Shown: positions 59,107 through 64,000 of the stretch, in pieces
Numbering within the stretch: position 1 is the stretch's first letter
How the letters are laid out: every line of letters begins with the position of its first letter
The notes under the pieces: generated by a model
Told to the model about the DNA's origin: nothing
Seen by the model: only the letters and a program-made list of their open reading frames with translations
Database searches by the model: none
Assembly (NCBI GenBank): GCA_030998015.1
Contig: JARWMV010000233.1
Location: forward strand, 248,001-312,000
DNA from: Ceratorhiza oryzae-sativae
Lineage: Eukaryota > Basidiomycota > Agaricomycetes > Cantharellales > Ceratobasidiaceae
Direction: 5' to 3'
DNA: 64,000 nt
Position numbers and translations under genes: made by a program

Positions 59107-59637
59107 GTCGTGTCGTGTTCGAGTGATTCAGGGGTGGGTGGATGGGATCAGAGCCGGAGCGGGCGTCGTACGTGTGTCTCCGGCGCGTGCGAGGGGTGAG
59201 CAAGCGCTGACGCGTCGCTCTATTTGCGTGTGTTTGGGCATGAGCGCTTGGGTGGAGAGTTTGGTGTGGCTGGTTTTGAAGTTGTCCCCGCCTTGTTCGG
59301 CGGAATCGCGTCTCGGTCGGCACAGTTGCTTTCTCGCCATAAAACCTCAGAATAAGTTATGGGGTCCGAGTATAGGCGGGTACTCTAAAAACTTGGCTCC
59401 TGGTCGGCCTCCATCCGTATCCGTGGAGGACATTCTCTTGCGTGTCGGAGCACCCATAAGCTCTCATCCTTGGCTGTGCTAGAGGCCCTCATATGCTCCT
59501 CAATGCCGTTCGACACAAGAAAACTAATAATAGGCGAGTGTTTCATGGGATTTATGCGTGTTTTTGGAAGGTACGCGATTCTGAACAAGGGCAAAGTAAG
59601 CACGTTCCGTTCCGATAATCCGTCGAGGCGATAGACT
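59107..59637. other. Intergenic, no gene seen
   Basis: RPN6 5' flank. Nothing else recognisable. Confidence 0.45.
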
Positions 59638-61291
59638 GTGGGAAACCGGGTGCTTAAAAGATACTATGGATTCCTCTGCATGGGACACGTCATCTGTCTC
59701 GGTTGTCTTTATGTCCTCCAGAACACAAGTTCAATCGTTGCCTCTAATTATGCGAAGCTGGACCCCGCAACCAACTATGGTAATTGCTCAAACTCTGTGG
59801 TTTTAGCAGCCATGGAGGAACTGTTTCGAGATAGTTCTCAAGGGAAAGGAAAATACGTTTACTGGCGGATATTATCATAGTTCGACTCGCTAAAGGCCAT
59901 GGCCCACGGCAAGCTCTCGATCGAATTCATGGTTTCCAGAATCTAACAGGACCAGGACCCCTTCCTTAAGCTCTGCAGCCAAGGTCTGCTTCCTGGATGT
60001 CCATTATTTCTATCTGCGTTACATTGCCTATTTCCCGCCGTGGTTAGAGACCGGTAAGTTGGGCATCTTATTCGCTACAGTGTGTTGCGTTGAGCATAAT
60101 TATCCCATGTGAATTGTGCACCTCGTACGCATCAAGGACTTTGGTCCTTGGGCATACTTGCTCGGTTCCAATCCGGATAGATGAATATTAGAGCTCACGT
60201 ACAAGGACATCGCCCAAAGCACCGACCCAACTCCGAATTCATGTCTCCCAATTGTTTCGTATGTCCGAGTGATTACCGGAGGGTACTTGACGCGTATTGC
60301 GGCTTGCTTCGTGCACACTAACACGGATTGCTGGGACATGAATCCTTGTCGTTCATTTTTCATAGAGCTAAATCAATTTGCGCTGAGGATCATGGGCCTC
60401 AACGACTCGGCGACGATCGAGGAGCTCACACCACTCACTCATTGGATGTTTGAAACCTACTGGATGTTATTACACCGCCCGGCGGACATGTTACCAGAAG
60501 CACAGAATAAGATCCATTATTCGTTAATCGGCATATTACATTTTATCGTGTAGGTTTCAATTTTGAGTTGCTCAATTAACTAATATCCTGCCACATAAGA
60601 ATTAGAACTAAGAGAAAGTCTATAGATCCGAGCGACCAAAGCCGGCTTATGGATGCATTTGCAGAGTCAGACATCATGGGTCTTATAGGGCGATTGCTCT
60701 TCTTGTCAATTTACCTCGGTACGCCAATGGGTCGTGTATTTTCATTCTAACTGATAGCGAATGCGTTCAGGAAACCTATAGGAGAAAATCCCCACGTTAT
60801 GGAACCCCTTTTGTCCTTCCTTTTTGAGGTTGTGCAAATACTTGGGGAGTGTCTACCCTCTGCTCCCGAGCTACTTTCCGCTTTTCTGCTCGACTGCAAG
60901 AGGTTGGAACACCTCCTAACTTCAATCCTGATGAGTGTGCCACATGGACATAAAATCAAATGGGAGTTCAAGCATATGGCCACAATACTAGGCTTCCTAA
61001 ACAGTGCCCTTTCAAGCCTTGAGTCTGGACAAGATGATATCGAAGTGTTACGATCTTTTTCGTATCCTAGATGCTGTCTGCTGTGAACACATCGATGTCC
61101 TATGGATCAAACACGCTACTTATGCTACGGGTGCGAAGCGGTTTATTGTGGTTCACAATGTCAAATTGCGCGAATATATGTACTCTTGTCTGTTATCTCG
61201 GATGTCGGTAAAACTGATGATGGATAGTCGCTGGAGGCTGGCAACTTCCGAGTTTCACGCACTTGCATGTCCACTGTCTGCCCGAAGGTGA
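59638..61291 (+). pseudogene. Probably decayed MYND-type zinc-finger gene
   Basis: Several protein-like blocks line up in one direction: LKRYYGFLCMGHVICLGCLY (59650s), DQDPFLKLCSQGLLPGCPLF (59950s), FALRIMGLNDSATIEELTPL (60378-), SDQSRLMDAFAESD (60640s) and ENPHVMEPLLSFLFEVVQIL (60785-). Near 61114-61170 lies YLCYGCEAVYCGSQCQIA, the second half of a MYND finger (CxxC...YCxxxCQ). MYND fingers bind proline-rich peptides in repressor complexes. Against an intact gene: an in-frame TAA near 59956, no clean junction to the first cysteine pair of the finger, and a frame break after CQIA. Some splice junctions between blocks do work (for example acceptor at 60781), so a recently disabled gene or a poorly resolved multi-exon gene are both possible. 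Confidence 0.45.
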
Positions 61292-64000
61292 ATTTGTTAT
61301 AGGGGGTTATAGGAGACAAGGTAGTAGGTGAGGTTCGTATTTACAGAATATTTTGCTGATAGATGTAAAAGGATGCATCGTAATTGAATCCTTCGTTCGT
61401 ATTAGTGGCGTATTTAACTTATGCAATAACCTTGTGACGGAACACAATACATATCTGAGATGATTACATTGATCGATGTAGAAGAACCCAGACGGCTGGA
61501 CGAGATGCATGGCGTTGGAAGGATATAGGCGACGGCGAATTTTACACCCAAGCATTGGCTCAGCCTAACTGCGGCAACTCAATATCCAATGCAAGCAGTT
61601 GAAACAAGTAAGCACCAAACTTCAACGAATTTAGGCGCCAGCTTAGGTTGGCTTCGGTGTGGCTGTAATCCTCGCCACTCCACTTGAGTATCATAGTTAG
61701 AGTTGAGTCCTTCACAAATCACATCTTCACCAAATTGTCCTGATTATGCTTGGCGCAGATATATCTGTCAACACCGTGAATGAACCCACCCTTGCACGGT
61801 GCATGGCCGCTGATACGGGAGGTGTCAATGCTTATGTACGCCATTCAGAAAGAAGCGGTTAGACAGTTAATCCACGTCCAAGTTTTTTTGGAGCACCGTT
61901 GGGGTTTTCCATATCAAACTGGCCGTTTAAATTTTCTATCTCAAAGGAGTGCACTAACCGGAAGTTCTCGGTCTTGCCGCGGATAGGCCGGGTTGGTCCA
62001 TAGATGGCTATGCCGGGAGGCAGCGGCCAATCAGCCGCGTGTAAAATGCCTGGCAATGAACTCCGAGTACTGAATAATGGGGCCGCCTATGCGCCAGCCC
62101 TTGGGGAGGGAGATATTTTAGCGATGGAGTTACGGGTGAAGGGAAACTGCGACCCGCGAGCCCCCAAGGCTCTGTGTACAGCCGCCCCTCGGAGAGCCTT
62201 GAGAGGGGTGGCTGTTGTAAGATTTAGTCTATAATCTTCGACTCCCGTAACGCGCGTCGATTTAAGCGTGTGAATTTCGCGGGCCTTCATAGTTTTACGT
62301 TCCTCGCTCTCCGGCTCCTGAAACTACCCCTGCGCTTAGGATGAGTTTTTTTATGAGAAAGGAGAAACCCCTTCGCCGAAAAGTCTTCTGTATCTGAATG
62401 TGGTACTGTTGATTGTCTGATTATGTATCAGTATATACTCGACTTGCTACTGATCAGGTTTGAAAGCTCTTATCTTTCTTCCTATCCAAGTCTCATGTGG
62501 TTAACTACGTAATGCCGTTGAAAACTGAGTAAAACGCGGGGGGGGGGTCACACTCAAAGGCGCTAGAAAACCGTAAGCACAGTGACCTTACAAATTCGGC
62601 TGCGCTATGCATGGCATTTGTCTCACAAAATGAGGGCAAACCAGGATGCAACAAGGACATTGTTTCGCCAAAAAAAACTACACAGTGCGGTAGACTTGAC
62701 TGCGGCGGTTGCGATTCATCCCACTTGGAAACTGTTTTTTCTGGAAATTCTAGATGATCAAATCGCAGTAATGTCATGTAAATTATCTAAATATTAGTGG
62801 AAACTTTGGAATGGATGGTTCTGATATGGGGCCGTTCACATACCCAGGAATTTCTACATTTCGGTGAAACCAGACGCAAACATAAACATGTGTGGAATGC
62901 TTGTTTACGAACTTTGACACTCACTTGAAAATGCGATGAAATGCATGAAAATCAACTGCATGGTCGGTAATATGTTTTTTTCACGATGGAATGCAGATTT
63001 TCCACATGGAATGGGCATGGAGTGGGTCTATAGTGATCCTCCACTGGATTGGAAAGTAAAGCGCTCAACCAGAAGGCTTATTATGAACAGGATGGACTAG
63101 AGGGTCTCAACCCATCGATTATCATCCCAGAATGCGCACAGGACGTCTCCACAGAAGTTGAAGAGCGGTGTGGTTAGCCGCCGCGGCGATAGGGTGCTGA
63201 CATGGTTTACCGGTCTGGTATCCTAATTCCTCGGCGTTCTGGCGACAGTACCAAGCGGAAAATCCAGAGACCCGTTTTGTTATTATTCAATGTATGCTAG
63301 TAGAGCGAGTATCTCACGTTCTTATTGCTAAACCATCGTAGCCAAGTCTACTCAACTATTCGTTGCCTTTGGCTCCGATGTCAGAACGAACAGGACCTTG
63401 CTTCAAGGCGGATACCTTGAAGCACCTCGCCTTCGTCCCACAATCGCATCTTCGCTTGAAGTTCTTGAATTTATGTATACCACTCAAGGTCGGTTATTAT
63501 TCACCGATGTTGAGGCGATGGCAAAAGCCCCCTGACCCCTGGGGCATACGTTATTCCGTACTTGTAACCATCATAAATTATACCATAAACATCTATTATC
63601 CATTTGCTCAGGAATTTCAGGAAGAGGCAATGGGCAAGAGCCACTGGGGCGGGGTGAGACAGGAAAAATGGGCATGATGTCACTATATGCGTGACGACAA
63701 GACCCGTAAGTATGTTCGGGAATAATCTCGGTTTCAAAGGATAGACAAAAATATCAATGGGCACGGTCAGGGAGAAAATTCGCGAAGCTCCCTTGCTCAA
63801 GCGTAACGTGCAAGCAATGCTGTGTTAAGCGCCAGGCTCTCCGTATCAGTACCTACCGACTCGTCTCATTCATTGGCTTTTATTCTTGCAGGCCCATGCA
63901 TGTAGGTTGGATATTGACAGTATCAAAAACACACTGAGCTCGAATGGGCCTGGTTAATTTGGACACAGCTGATTTTGTGCAACACATGATGCCTCTGACC
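61292..64000. other. No supported gene
   Basis: AT-rich with a G9 run near 62540. Frames of up to 104 aa lack domains and splice logic. Confidence 0.4.

Noticed and set aside
1..64000. CRISPR arrays, bacterial operons, insertion sequences
   Set aside because: None seen. Intron-rich genes show a fungal nuclear genome.

Overview
This is a nuclear window from a filamentous basidiomycete. Genes are packed on both strands and split by many introns of about 50-65 nt. The conserved genes are typical fungal ones: ESCRT-III Vps2, Atg9, a class V myosin, proteasome Rpn6 and a TFIIIC subunit. The expanded families (BTB, MYND, TPR arrays, R-type lectins) suggest an agaricomycete such as a Rhizoctonia/Ceratobasidium relative. 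That last placement is inference. All exon models were built by hand from splice sites, reading-frame continuity and paralogue comparison. No search was run.

Layout. 1-10 kb: VPS2, a decayed copy of an unknown family, a small secreted double-psi beta-barrel protein and a stand-alone TPR array. 10-20 kb: ATG9 (minus), the intact member of the unknown family, and two tandem BTB genes (minus). 20.6-26.1 kb: a 15-exon myosin V. 26.4-34.9 kb: two tandem large membrane proteins of the aromatic-acid-exporter/FUSC type. 35-43.6 kb: a tandem duplicated block. An uncharacterised low-complexity gene is followed by a two-finger C2H2 gene, and then by a decayed copy of the first and a diverged copy of the second. 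45.3-48.9 kb: two divergently transcribed beta-trefoil lectin paralogues separated by a near-perfect 467-bp-arm palindrome. 50-55.6 kb: two more members of the uncharacterised low-complexity family. 56.4-59.1 kb: a TFIIIC triple-barrel subunit converging on RPN6. 59.6-61.3 kb: a probably decayed MYND-finger gene. The last 2.7 kb hold nothing I can support.

The conserved genes serve unrelated cell functions (membrane remodelling, autophagy, transport, proteolysis, Pol III transcription), so I see no operon-like pathway. The main interest is recent local duplication: five sets of paralogues lie in 64 kb and show different fates. Some pairs are both intact, some contain a pseudogene, and one pair has diverged proteins but almost identical facing upstream regions. 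Three introns appear to use GC instead of GT donors.
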